Of a stretch of DNA of 64,000 nucleotides, positions 41,623-50,078 are shown piece by piece. The stretch's first letter is position 1; every line of letters starts with the position of its first letter. The position numbers were made by a program, and so were the translations under genes. The notes beneath the pieces are model-generated. The model was not told the origin of the DNA, did no database searches, and saw nothing but the letters and a program-made list of their open reading frames with translations. Source of the stretch: Candidatus Melainabacteria bacterium (GTDB lineage: Bacteria; Cyanobacteriota; Vampirovibrionia; Obscuribacterales; Obscuribacteraceae); contig RXJR01000010.1 of NCBI GenBank assembly GCA_003963305.1, positions 169,872 through 233,871 on the forward strand. Direction: 5' to 3'.

Positions 41623-41638
41623 GCACCAATCAAGGTGC
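41623..41638 (-). repeat. GCACC-N6-GGTGC leader hairpin
   Basis: The gene strand reads GCACCTTGATTGGTGC. It ends 33 bases before the ATG at 41589. The loop differs from the copies at 35585 and 36184, while the stem is the same. Confidence 0.55.
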
Positions 41639-41673
41639 CAGTGATTTTTGGTGGCAATCTCCCTGAGGTTGTG

Positions 41674-41895
41674 TCAATCGACCACACGAATCTGGTCGGC
41701 ACCATAGGCAGCAGCCCAGAGAGCCTTGTAGGTCCAGTATTCGTGTGGGTCCGGAGGCGTGGTTCGCTTTGCTTCGTACTCAGCTACCAACGCCTCATAA
41801 CGCTGCTGGGCCTGGGCGGCTTGCACAGACGTGAGAATGACTTCACGCCGCGTGTCGACCGCCTGAACGCCAGCTGCATCGCTTGAGTCAGGCAT
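41674..41895 (-). CDS. Hypothetical small protein (73 aa)
   Basis: CCGGAG precedes the ATG by seven bases. The product is acidic to neutral and helical: a long central helix (V-I-L-T-S-V-Q-A-A-Q-A-Q-Q-R-Y-E-A-L-V-A) is followed by T-P-P-D-P-H-E-Y-W and a second helix. No signal or membrane segment. Family unknown; first gene of a same-strand series 41.9-39.7 kb. Confidence 0.5.
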   Translation of the reverse strand: MPDSSDAAGVQAVDTRREVILTSVQAAQAQQRYEALVAEYEAKRTTPPDPHEYWTYKALWAAAYGADQIRVVD

Positions 41896-42276
41896 TGCAA
41901 AGCTCCGGAAAGAGTTGAAAGTCGCAGTCCCTCTCGGCTGTTTTGAAGTTCAGTGATTAGAAGTTAGTTCTTACGCTTGAGGTTTATTAGCCGAGAAGAA
42001 ATGAAAAGAAGACAGTATTTCTTTCTTATCAGTGATAGGTGATCAAAGAGGAGCGAAGTTTTGTAAAAGGACCACTTTACATCCCTTTACATCACTAAAT
42101 AATTCCCTCAACAACAAACAGGCTGACAATCTTTCTGCGCGCTGACAACAAATGGGCTGTCGCGAGCCCCGCTATGTGATGGAGATAAAAGGCGAATAAC
42201 AGTCAGACCACATATAATCCTTCGCTGCGCATTTGCACTCGTCCCATTCGCGCAAAAGAGACCAGCGAGCCTGAGC
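41896..42276. other. Divergent intergenic region
   Basis: This 380-base stretch separates divergent genes. It contains a perfect TATCA-G-TGATA palindrome at 42027-42037, which could be an operator, and a short direct repeat CTTTACATC near 42067 and 42076. No gene is supported. Confidence 0.4.
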
Positions 42277-43008
42277 ATGGATTCTAATACCTGGTTACCA
42301 TTTGCTGCCACCATCGCTGGTGCAATCGCCTCAATTACAGGCTTTGGCATAGGCAGCCTTCTAACGCCACTGATGGCCTTCGAACTGGGCACAAAACTAG
42401 CGGTCTCGGCAATCACGATTCCACACCTTGCTGCTACGGGTCTGCGCTGCTTCGTACTGCGCAAATTCATCGACAAAGGGGTGCTCCTCACCTTCGGCGT
42501 CACAAGCGCTCTGGGCGGGTTCGCAGGCGCCCTCCTGCACTCACTGGCCCATCCGCAGTGGCTGACGGTTTTCTTCGGATTGCTGCTTGCGGCAGTGGGC
42601 GCCATGGGACTGACCGGTTTCGATTCGAAGCTGCGCATCGGACGCAAGCGAGCTGGATTAGCCGGAGCCCTCTCAGGCGGGCTGGGTGGCATGGTGGGCA
42701 ATCAGGGCGGCTTGAGAAGCGCCGCCATGCTCGCTTTCGACGTTCCCAAGGAATCATTCGTGGCCACATCAACGGCAATAGGTGTGATGGTTGACCTGGC
42801 CAGGCTGCCTGTATACATAGCCACAGAGTCAGGAGAGTTGTGGGCGATCTGGCCGAAAATTGCCATCGCCACAGTCGGCACACTTGCGGGCACACTGATT
42901 GGCATGCGTCTGCTTGAAAAAATCAGCGAAAAAGTTTTCAAAAAAGTGGTCTCCGGGGTGATTTTCCTGCTCGGACTATCGGTATTAATCAGGGGCTCAG
43001 TCACATAG
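42277..43008 (+). CDS. TauE/SafE-family membrane permease
   Basis: This 243-residue protein has seven to eight hydrophobic helices arranged as two repeats. The first opens with A-S-I-T-G-F-G-I-G-S-L-L-T-P-L and the second with G-G-L-G-G-M-V-G-N-Q-G-G-L-R-S-A, the paired G-[FG]-G-G-G motifs of sulfite/sulfonate exporters (TauE/SafE, formerly DUF81). Members move small sulfur-containing or organic anions across the inner membrane; the substrate here cannot be deduced. It sits beside msrA, in the same direction, with about 80 bases between. Confidence 0.82.
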   Translation: MDSNTWLPFAATIAGAIASITGFGIGSLLTPLMAFELGTKLAVSAITIPHLAATGLRCFVLRKFIDKGVLLTFGVTSALGGFAGALLHSLAHPQWLTVFFGLLLAAVGAMGLTGFDSKLRIGRKRAGLAGALSGGLGGMVGNQGGLRSAAMLAFDVPKESFVATSTAIGVMVDLARLPVYIATESGELWAIWPKIAIATVGTLAGTLIGMRLLEKISEKVFKKVVSGVIFLLGLSVLIRGSVT

Positions 43009-43088
43009 CACTTACAAAAAATCACGGTTGAGCTAAGTTACCGTTTTTACGTGCCACAATTACAGACAAAGGCAATTGGAGAAAAAGC

Positions 43089-43562
43089 ATGCAGAAAGCT
43101 ATTTTTGGTGCAGGTTGTTTTTGGGGAGTAGAAGCGGCATTTCGTCAGATTCCCGGCGTCAAGGCAACATCTGTCGGCTACTCTGGCGGCACAACCGAAA
43201 ATCCGAACTACAAAGACGTGTGCACCGGACGCACCGGACATGCTGAAGTTTGCCAGGTCGAATTCGACCCGGCCCAGGTCTCGTATGAACAGCTTTTGAA
43301 TGCATTCTGGAACATGCATGACCCCACTACCGTAAACAGACAGGGTCCAGACATCGGCACTCAGTACAGATCTGCCATCTTCTACTTAACGCCTGAGCAG
43401 AAAGAGATCGCGACAAAATCAAAAGAAACAGCCAATCAAAGCGGAAAATTCAAACATCCCATCGCCACTGAAATCACCGCCGCCAGTGCCTACTGGCCGG
43501 CTGAAGAGTATCATCAACGCTATCTGGAGAAGACAGGTCAAGCCACTTGCCACCTGGCTTAA
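43089..43562 (+). CDS. msrA: Peptide methionine sulfoxide reductase MsrA
   Basis: MsrA reduces methionine-S-sulfoxide in proteins and free methionine. The catalytic cysteine is Cys10 in F-G-A-G-C-F-W-G. G-Y-S-G-G and H-A-E-V-C-Q-V-E-F-D-P follow as expected, together with F-W-x-M-H-D-P-T-T and D-I-G-T-Q-Y-R-S. A resolving cysteine, Cys154, is near the C-terminus. Length (157) is normal. GGAG precedes the ATG. Its stop codon overlaps the stop of the convergent MocR-type gene. Confidence 0.96.
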   Translation: MQKAIFGAGCFWGVEAAFRQIPGVKATSVGYSGGTTENPNYKDVCTGRTGHAEVCQVEFDPAQVSYEQLLNAFWNMHDPTTVNRQGPDIGTQYRSAIFYLTPEQKEIATKSKETANQSGKFKHPIATEITAASAYWPAEEYHQRYLEKTGQATCHLA

Positions 43563-45013
43563 ACAGTTTGAGGCAAAAGAGCTGTTGCAAAAGCTTTTGT
43601 GATAGGAAGAATCTGCGTCTCGTCGATATGAGCGAAAGGAATCAAAAACTGCCTGGGCAGTGGGTTGACGATGTAATACTCGCGTGTCGATACAAGCGGC
43701 AGATTTGATTGACGCGCGGCGTCCAGGATTTCTTCCTCGCTATTATCGAGATTGAGTTCGATGAGCAGGTTCATGCCGCTGCTCTCTTTCGCCATTGAAA
43801 CGCGGCTGCCGAACTGCTTCGTCAAAGCGATAATCATCTCCTGACGACGATGAGCGTAAAGTCGATGACTCTTGCGTAAATGCCTCTCCATGTAACCTTC
43901 AAGCAAGAAATCAGCAATCACTTTCTGCTCGAGCACGGGCACCTCACGCTCGAGCAAACTCTTCAACTCGCGCACTACAGGCATCCAACGCTCGGGGAAG
44001 ATGGCGAAGGCAACGCGCGAAACAGGGAACAAAGCGCGCCAGAAAGAAGAGAGGTAGACAACACAGTCGTTGTCGTCGACACCTTGAATGGCTGGAAGCG
44101 GGCGCATTTTATACCAGTATTCACTGTCGAATCCATCTTCCACAATGAAACCGCCAGTGCGTTTGGACCACTCTACGAGCGCCTTACGCCGTTCCATAGA
44201 TAACACCGCCCCTGTCGGATCTTGATGAGCGGGTGTGACATAGATCAACTTCGGCTCTTGAGCAATGTCATAAAGCTTCTCAACGACAACACCCTCAGCG
44301 TCAACATCGGCAGGTGCTATCGAAGCTCCGGCTGCCGAAAAGGCGCGACGAGCCACCTGAAATCCAGGATTTTCCAGAATCACAGTGTCACCGGGGTCGA
44401 CCATCATGCGTGTAACAAAATCGAGCGCCGACGAAGGTCCTGCAAAAATCACCACATTTTCCGGATGACAGCGCAAAGAGCGAAATCGATTCAAATAAGC
44501 AGCAATCGCTTCACGCAGCGGCATGTAACCAAGGCGATCTCCGACTACTTCAAACTCAATCGGGTTAAAGCCGTCTCGCAAGTGTTTGAGCAGTATTTTC
44601 CGCCACTGATCGACCGGCAGCTCTTCAAATGGCGAGGCTCCGTAATTGAGCTCGGCAGAAAGGTTGGGTGCAGGTTGCTCAACCACGCGACGAGCGAAAC
44701 GCGACACTGCATCTGGTGGCAGCGCAGCAACCGGGCGCGGTTCCGACTGAAATTGAGCCTGATGATCTTCGCTGCGAATGACACGCAGCGTCTGATTGTT
44801 CGATTCGAGGTAACCGTGACCGACCAAAAGCTCGGTCGCCTTGAGCACAGTGTGGCGAGACACACCAAGCTTACGAGAGAGGTCTCTGGTCGACGGAAAA
44901 GTCTCCCCTGCTTTCAGCTGACCATCGGAAATAGCGCGGCGCAGTGCTTCGTACAACTGCACATAAATAGGCTTTTCGGAGGAGGAGTCAAGAACGATTG
45001 GAATGTCGACCAT
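43559..45013 (-). CDS. MocR-type GntR/aminotransferase-like regulator, catalytic Lys replaced
   Basis: The N-terminal winged helix (about 15-75) has P-S-T-R-D-L-S-R-K-L-G-V-S-R-H-T-V, the GntR recognition helix. The rest is a fold-type-I aminotransferase-like domain: G-P-S-S-A-L-D, E-N-P-G-F, T-P-A-H-Q-D-P-T-G and E-D-G-F-D-S-E. In MocR/PdxR proteins a lysine in [ST]-F-S-K-x-L-x-P binds PLP. Here the motif is S-S-F-W-R-A-L-F-P and the position is Arg326, so a normal Schiff base cannot form. It is the last gene of the amine oxidase/glutaminase series, and I infer it regulates that unit. Confidence 0.85.
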   Translation of the reverse strand: MVDIPIVLDSSSEKPIYVQLYEALRRAISDGQLKAGETFPSTRDLSRKLGVSRHTVLKATELLVGHGYLESNNQTLRVIRSEDHQAQFQSEPRPVAALPPDAVSRFARRVVEQPAPNLSAELNYGASPFEELPVDQWRKILLKHLRDGFNPIEFEVVGDRLGYMPLREAIAAYLNRFRSLRCHPENVVIFAGPSSALDFVTRMMVDPGDTVILENPGFQVARRAFSAAGASIAPADVDAEGVVVEKLYDIAQEPKLIYVTPAHQDPTGAVLSMERRKALVEWSKRTGGFIVEDGFDSEYWYKMRPLPAIQGVDDNDCVVYLSSFWRALFPVSRVAFAIFPERWMPVVRELKSLLEREVPVLEQKVIADFLLEGYMERHLRKSHRLYAHRRQEMIIALTKQFGSRVSMAKESSGMNLLIELNLDNSEEEILDAARQSNLPLVSTREYYIVNPLPRQFLIPFAHIDETQILPITKAFATALLPQTV

Positions 45014-45109
45014 GATGCTTGCACTTATAACGATGTAAGAGTCCACATGATGATAAGCCAAATGCCAACCGGAAAAGGCGACCTTGGAAACCGAATTTTC
45101 TAAAGTCTC

Positions 45110-46648
45110 CTAGATTTTCTTTGTCAGACCGGACTGGCGCTTGCCGCCGTGCTCTGAAAGCATGGAAACAGCCCCCTGATGCGCCTGCGTTTCAGCGTCA
45201 TCGAGAGGTGTCTTGCCCCAGCGGTCGACCGGATTGATATTCACTCCCAGCGCAAGAAGATAACGCAGAGCTTTCAACTTCCCTTCACTGGCGGCGATGT
45301 GAAGCGCCGTCCGCCGGTCGTAGTCATGAGACTCAGGGTCTACACCGAGGGCGACGAGGCGGCGCATTTCAGCCACATCGTCTCCGTATGCAGCCCAGCA
45401 CAGCGCCGTTATACCGCCAAATCGAGAGGCGTACAAATTCTTCCGCGGGTCGACACGATCATCGGTAAGCCCGACCATACTGTCGAAGGTGTGAAACTTG
45501 AAACGGGAAACAAGCCGACGACAAAACTCGACGCCGCGAACACTGTTGCCGAGTTCATCCAGGCGTGGCGACCAGACGGCAAAGCCGGCCACATTTGGCA
45601 CCACCAACAGTATCGCGCCAGAAACACCGCTTTTGGCTGGAATTCCTACCTGAAAGGCAAATTGCCCGGAAAAATCGTACATTCCACAGGAAGACATCAG
45701 TGAAAGACAGTGTTTGACATGGTCTGCGCGAATCACCTGCACGCCGGTGAGCGGGCAGTTGCCGCCATTTGCCAGTGTTGCGGCAATGACGGAGAGCGCT
45801 CTTGTGCTCGCTTCAATCGAGCAACACTGGAAATAAAAATCCAGACAATCGAGCAAGTTTGACTCCGGAGGGAATGCCTTTTTCTCACGCATAAAGTAAC
45901 CGAGCGCGAAGTTGCGATCTGCAGTTTGACGCTCGGAGAGGTAAACGGCATTGTCAAAACCGATTTTCATTCCCCCGGCAAACTCTCGCCATTTGCCGAT
46001 CACGTAATCGAATCGATCGGCAGACTCGCTTCCGGCTTTGATTAAAGCACCACACATGATGGCACCGGCATTGATCATGGGATTATGAGGCAAGCCTTTG
46101 GCGTTAAGCGTCAGCTCGTTGAACGTTTTGCCGCTAGGCTCAGCGCCGACATATCGATGCACCTCTTCTTCGCCATGCTCTTCAAGAGCCAGGCAATAAG
46201 TAATCGGCTTGGAGCATGACTGCACGCAGAACGACTCATCGGCATCGCCGAAAGAGGCTCTCTGTCCGTCGATCGAGCAGACTGCAACGGCATACTTTTC
46301 TGGGTCGACTCGTTGCAGTTGTGGAATGTAATCGGCCAGCTTGCCACCCTTTTCCTGACTGACTTTATCGAATATGTCCTCCAGATCGCGGCAGAAGTCG
46401 TTAAACTGCGGAATCGCCAACTGTCCTGACAAGACCTGCTCGAACAGAGCCGGCGAAAGCTCTTGCAGAGCCTGAAAGTCATCTTCAGAAAGATCCTCCG
46501 GACCGGCGAGCAGGCGCTTCAAAAGAGGTCGGTAACGAGCGTCGTCATCCTGGATACCGCTGTCGCGAAAAACTTCGAGAAGCGCTGCTCGCGGCACCTT
46601 AGTGCCTTTCTTGAATGCCTCGAACAACACTGAACGACCTTCTGCCAT
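45110..46648 (-). CDS. glsA: Glutaminase with EF-hand-like N-terminus and ankyrin repeats
   Basis: Glutaminase deamidates glutamine to glutamate. The start at 46648 has GAGGGG eight bases upstream. Residues 1-110 form a helical domain like the N-terminal part of animal GLS. The catalytic domain carries the serine-lysine dyad Ser144 and Lys147 in V-Q-S-C-S-K-P, with N-P-M-I-N-A-G-A-I and A-K-S-G-V-S-G further on. Residues 410-500 have ankyrin repeats (D-Y-D-R-R-T-A-L-H-I-A-A-S-E-G-K, W-G-K-T-P-L-D-D-A). This order, helical domain/glutaminase/ankyrin, is that of eukaryotic kidney-type enzymes. Its neighbours are an amine oxidase and a MocR regulator. Confidence 0.9.
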   Translation of the reverse strand: MAEGRSVLFEAFKKGTKVPRAALLEVFRDSGIQDDDARYRPLLKRLLAGPEDLSEDDFQALQELSPALFEQVLSGQLAIPQFNDFCRDLEDIFDKVSQEKGGKLADYIPQLQRVDPEKYAVAVCSIDGQRASFGDADESFCVQSCSKPITYCLALEEHGEEEVHRYVGAEPSGKTFNELTLNAKGLPHNPMINAGAIMCGALIKAGSESADRFDYVIGKWREFAGGMKIGFDNAVYLSERQTADRNFALGYFMREKKAFPPESNLLDCLDFYFQCCSIEASTRALSVIAATLANGGNCPLTGVQVIRADHVKHCLSLMSSCGMYDFSGQFAFQVGIPAKSGVSGAILLVVPNVAGFAVWSPRLDELGNSVRGVEFCRRLVSRFKFHTFDSMVGLTDDRVDPRKNLYASRFGGITALCWAAYGDDVAEMRRLVALGVDPESHDYDRRTALHIAASEGKLKALRYLLALGVNINPVDRWGKTPLDDAETQAHQGAVSMLSEHGGKRQSGLTKKI

Positions 46649-46704
46649 AGACCCCTCTTTCAAACCAGTACAGGTTTTATGCCCACCAGAAAGTATATAT
46701 GCAC

Positions 46705-47988
46705 TCAGGACTGAAGAATCTCCTGAGCCGCCCTGATACCAGATGCAATGGCTCCGTGGACATATCCGGAATTGCCTTCAAAGTCGGTCGCCTCTCCAGC
46801 AAAGTAAAGCGTTTTCTCAACTGGCGAAGCGAGCTGCCTGGGTGCGTCCGCACCACCAGCGAGGCTGTAAGAGTAAGCGCCCCGAGAGAAAGGATCGGCG
46901 GACCAATCATGATAGTGGACGGCGATCACCTGCTCTTTCACGTCATCTAACGACATGCCGAAGATAGCCGCCAGCCGATGCAGAGCAATTTCAGACAGTT
47001 CGGCCTGCGAAGCAGATTTAATGACATCGGGACCCGAATTCCAGCCAACGATAATCGGCGCCCGAATCGGATATGGAGTCCACCAGGTGCGAAACGGTCC
47101 CTCGTCGTCATCGATGAAGTTGAGCTGCTTGAGACTCTTACCGTCAATCGAGACAGACTCCCAGAATAAACTCCGGCAAACGACGACAAGCCGCTGCGTG
47201 TGCCCCATAGCCAGTTTTGCCAGGCAACCGTGCTTTTCGTTTAGAGGCGGAGAGAACTTGACTGCGTCATTTTGAAGTACCGCCAGAGGCAAGGTGATAA
47301 GCACCTGCTCACACTCAATGAGAGCGCCCTCTGAAAGCCTGCAAAGCACTTTTCCAGGCGACCATGTAATCTCACTAACCACAGCATTCAACTGTAGCTC
47401 CAGCAGTTCCTGATCGCACTCATTGAGCAGAGCCTGAGCGAGCAAGCGATAGGGCTGAGTCAGGCGAAACTGTCTATTGCCCTGAATCTTAGCAGCAGCC
47501 TGCGCGCTTCCGACCAGAGCGTGAACGCCGATTTTTTCACCGTCTGCGGCATTGAATCCCTCCACGTAAGCAGTTGCAATGCGCCTGGCTTGACTGGAGA
47601 ATTGCGTGTTTTTCAGCCATCGAGCAAAGCACTGATCTGCAGCTGCTTCAGGACCAGGCATTGCCTCGAGCACGTTCTCGAGCATCTGATTGAATCTCTC
47701 TGTATCGATCAAAGCGCGGCTTGAGTCTAGATATAGCTGTTCGTCGGGTACTTCCACGGGCAATATCTGGTGCCGATCCAGAAGCTGCATGACCGCCGGT
47801 GGCATACCATGCACAAATTCCGCTCCTAGCTCGATAGGCAGAGCCACATTGGCGTCATGATGCGAGAGAATTCTCCCACCCACGCGATCTCTTGCCTCGA
47901 GAAGAAGCACTTTTCTACCAGCGCCAGTCAATTCTCTAGCAGCAGCCAGGCCTGCGACACCTGCGCCAATGACAAGAACAAAGCTCAT
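46705..47988 (-). CDS. Flavin-containing amine oxidase
   Basis: This enzyme class oxidises mono- or polyamines with FAD. The dinucleotide-binding motif G-A-G-V-A-G-L-A-A-A-R-E-L is at residues 8-20, ending at E-A-R-D-R-V-G-G-R-I, as usual. The substrate-domain strand G-A-E-F-V-H-G follows. The C-terminal FAD contact is L-Y-F-A-G-E-A-T, then Y-V-H-G-A-I-A-S-G. The size (427) is standard. It is the first gene of the series that continues to glutaminase and MocR, separated by 56 bases. A link to polyamine or aminobutyrate-to-glutamate metabolism is an inference. Confidence 0.9.
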   Translation of the reverse strand: MSFVLVIGAGVAGLAAARELTGAGRKVLLLEARDRVGGRILSHHDANVALPIELGAEFVHGMPPAVMQLLDRHQILPVEVPDEQLYLDSSRALIDTERFNQMLENVLEAMPGPEAAADQCFARWLKNTQFSSQARRIATAYVEGFNAADGEKIGVHALVGSAQAAAKIQGNRQFRLTQPYRLLAQALLNECDQELLELQLNAVVSEITWSPGKVLCRLSEGALIECEQVLITLPLAVLQNDAVKFSPPLNEKHGCLAKLAMGHTQRLVVVCRSLFWESVSIDGKSLKQLNFIDDDEGPFRTWWTPYPIRAPIIVGWNSGPDVIKSASQAELSEIALHRLAAIFGMSLDDVKEQVIAVHYHDWSADPFSRGAYSYSLAGGADAPRQLASPVEKTLYFAGEATDFEGNSGYVHGAIASGIRAAQEILQS

Positions 47989-48321
47989 CTAACCCTCGCC
48001 AATTACGTACTTATTGTGTCACCTCGCGCTAAGTCAGGCCGCCGCCGGGCAGGCGATCAATCAAAATACTGACAGGTTGAGGCAGCCACCCGCATTCAAA
48101 GAGAACGGACCAGCGCTGCCAAGCGGAATCGTTAACAAAAGTTTTCTAAATAAGTTAAGAGCTCTTTTGATATCACTTTGGTATCACTTTTTCTTTTTTA
48201 TACCGGTCAACCAACTCCCCCGCAACCTTCAGCTGCTTTCATCGCCAATTTTGCTGCACCTCCGGTGTTGCACAGTGGCATGTCGGCAGGTTTTTCGCAC
48301 CTCCAAACCAGAGGAGAGCTT
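47989..48321. other. Intergenic region before the ClpP-like gene
   Basis: About 330 bases separate divergent genes. A repeated element TATCACTTT occurs near 48170 and 48180, and a CACC/GGTG stem lies at about 48264-48275. Promoters for both sides are expected here. Confidence 0.4.
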
Positions 48322-48405
48322 ATGAACCTCCGCCTCGTTTTCGAACAGGCTCAACGCAACAACGGAACCGTGTCGCTCTCGGCGGCGCGTGCTCGCAAGA
48401 CCTAG
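48322..48405 (+). CDS. Possible 27-residue leader peptide gene
   Basis: A strong SD (AGAGGAGAG) precedes ATG at 48322, and the frame ends with TAG at 48405. The peptide is basic toward its C-terminus (A-A-R-A-R-K-T). It lies 117 bases upstream of the ClpP-like gene. It is either a real small protein or an upstream regulatory reading frame. Confidence 0.4.
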   Translation: MNLRLVFEQAQRNNGTVSLSAARARKT

Positions 48406-48522
48406 AACACAACTGCCAGCTGGAAAGATGCAGAGCTTAGCTCTTCGCTTCTTCAGCCCCGACAGGTGTTTTACGAAGGACTTCGGTTCGTTTTCAAACT
48501 CTTGAGAAAGAAGTAAATCACC

Positions 48523-49200
48523 ATGCAAGACCAAACCTCCAACCAGGCAGTTCAACTGCAAGACAACAACTCGGCCGGCGCCGTCGACGACACGCCGCGG
48601 GTCGAATTCATCAACGGCAAGCACGTGTTCGTCTGGAACTCCGGCATGACCGGCTCGCAGAGCAAGGTCGCAGTGCTGGAGCAGTTCGCCAGACAAAACC
48701 CGGGCGCTCGCGTCACCGTCATCTTCACCAGCACCGGTGGTGGCGTCGACGACTGCCGCGAATCCTACAACCGCATGCTCCTTTTGCGGTCGCTCCTCAA
48801 CATGCACTTCACCTTCATCATCCTGGAGGCGAAGAGCTGTGCTCTGTGGTTCGTCCAATGCGCCGACGTGCGTGTCGCTCTGCCGCACACGGCGATGATG
48901 TACCACTGCGTTCGCTGGAGCCTCTCCGGTGCCAAGAGCCAACGTGAGTTGGACGAGGCGAAGCAGGACATGGACCGCAATCAGCGCGAGTTCACCACCA
49001 TCCTCTGCTCCCGTTCCGCTGACCCGGAGAAGGTGCTGCAGGAGACGCTGACTCTGATCGATGATGGTCGCGACCACATCATCTCGCCGCAGAAGGCGCT
49101 CGAGAACGGCTGGATCGACACCATCTACCAGCCGACGTTCGCCAAGTTCGAAGGCAACCTCGACTTGAGCGGCATCACCCTTCCCTCGACGCAGAATTGA
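48523..49200 (+). CDS. Divergent ClpP-fold protein
   Basis: AGAAAG precedes the ATG. Residues 55-175 follow the ClpP/crotonase pattern: T-V-I-F-T-S-T-G-G-G-V-D-D-C-R-E-S-Y (ClpP: I-N-S-P-G-G-x-v), then E-A-K-S-C-A-L-W-F where ClpP has the nucleophile Ser, and M-M-Y-H-C-V-R-W where ClpP has the catalytic His. The last acid is less clear. The serine and histidine are conserved although the flanking residues are unusual, so activity is possible but unproven. It has no signal or membrane segment. A strong terminator follows. Confidence 0.65.
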   Translation: MQDQTSNQAVQLQDNNSAGAVDDTPRVEFINGKHVFVWNSGMTGSQSKVAVLEQFARQNPGARVTVIFTSTGGGVDDCRESYNRMLLLRSLLNMHFTFIILEAKSCALWFVQCADVRVALPHTAMMYHCVRWSLSGAKSQRELDEAKQDMDRNQREFTTILCSRSADPEKVLQETLTLIDDGRDHIISPQKALENGWIDTIYQPTFAKFEGNLDLSGITLPSTQN

Positions 49201-49229
49201 GGAACTGATGCTGATCGTCCAAGCAGAGA

Positions 49230-49275
49230 CGCTCCGAAATAGCGTGCACCTCAGACGTGCCCTGAAATCGGAGCG
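49230..49275 (+). other. Stem-loop after the ClpP-like gene
   Basis: CGCTCCGA (49230-49237) pairs with TCGGAGCG (49268-49275), with a smaller GCAC/GTGC stem inside. It lies 29 bases past the stop and ahead of the true terminator. Confidence 0.5.
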
Positions 49276-49304
49276 CCTCCAACCCAGAGCACCGGATGGC
49301 TAAG

Positions 49305-49347
49305 AAACCTGGAGGAACGTGCGCAAGCACACCTTCAGGTTTTTTTG
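49305..49347 (+). terminator. Strong intrinsic terminator
   Basis: AAACCTG at the left pairs with CAGGTTT at the right, with an inner GTGC-GCAA-GCAC hairpin, and a run of T ends it. It closes the ClpP-like transcription unit and isolates the ArsR operon. Confidence 0.85.
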
Positions 49348-49438
49348 CCCTTGCTTGCTATACTGGATAGTATTAAACACGGATCATTGAATATCTAAAC
49401 ATGCTAAAGTTTGCACAAATGAAAGAATGGAGTCGACT

Positions 49439-49825
49439 ATGCCCTACAGAGCAGTCGTAAGTGCAGAACTAGCAAAACTTTTCGGCGTACTATCTCATCC
49501 GATTCGCATCCGAATTATCGAAGAGCTAAAGCGGGAAGACCTTGCCGTCAGCACACTCCGAGACATGTTAGGTATTACGCACTCAGCAGTCTCACAGCAA
49601 CTGGCAGTGCTGCGCAGCCACCACCTTGTCATCGAGATGAGACAGGGAAGAAATGTTTTCTATCACCTGCGCAAGCCGGAGTTGGCTAACTGGATCATGG
49701 ACGGCGTCGGTTTCATTTCGCCTGACGCTTCTGAAATTGAACAGATGATGTCAGCAATTCAAAACGCAAAATCTGTCTGGGGCGATGAGAAACCGGCACC
49801 GAAACGCAAGAAGCGCGGAGCCTGA
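49439..49825 (+). CDS. ArsR/SmtB-family repressor
   Basis: This 128-residue protein has a winged helix: L-F-G-V-L-S-H-P-I-R-I-R-I-I-E-E-L helix 1-2, then T-H-S-A-V-S-Q-Q-L-A-V-L-R recognition helix and G-R-N-V-F-Y-H-L wing. It has no cysteine pair of the ArsR/CadC/SmtB metal sites, so it may sense something else. The ATG at 49439 follows GGAG by six bases; the ATG at 49427 is an alternative. It precedes a DabB-DabA operon, and palindromes at 49921-49940 and 50079-50104 are candidate operators. Confidence 0.88.
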   Translation: MPYRAVVSAELAKLFGVLSHPIRIRIIEELKREDLAVSTLRDMLGITHSAVSQQLAVLRSHHLVIEMRQGRNVFYHLRKPELANWIMDGVGFISPDASEIEQMMSAIQNAKSVWGDEKPAPKRKKRGA

Positions 49826-49920
49826 AACCTCTTATAGTGATCATGAGTAAACCGAGACTTCTGCCGCAGGAAGCTCCATTTTGGAAGTTCCACCTGATGA
49901 GATGTTTTTTGTGCTCAGAC

Positions 49921-49940
49921 ATATGCAGATATCTGAATAT
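49921..49940 (+). promoter_or_regulatory. Candidate ArsR-family operator 1
   Basis: ATATGCAGATATCTGAATAT is an inverted repeat with one mismatched pair in 20 bases. ArsR-family proteins bind AT-rich palindromes of this size. It lies about 95 bases after the arsR-type gene and about 110 before the promoter of the next operon. Confidence 0.45.
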
Positions 49941-50031
49941 TAAGACAAGCAAAAACTCGCAAAGAATGTGTTGTATCGCAAAAGCCGCAACTACGGGCAG
50001 TTTGTAGGAATTTGAAGAAGTCAAACGGCAA

Positions 50032-50059
50032 TTGACAGACCATTCCGATCAGTTATACT
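50032..50059 (+). promoter_or_regulatory. Sigma-70-type promoter of the DabB-DabA operon
   Basis: TTGACA (50032-50037) and TATACT (50054-50059) are separated by 16 bases, which is close to consensus. Transcription should start near 50066, about 50 bases before the ATG. Confidence 0.7.
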
Positions 50060-50078
50060 TGCATATATCGAGAGTTCC

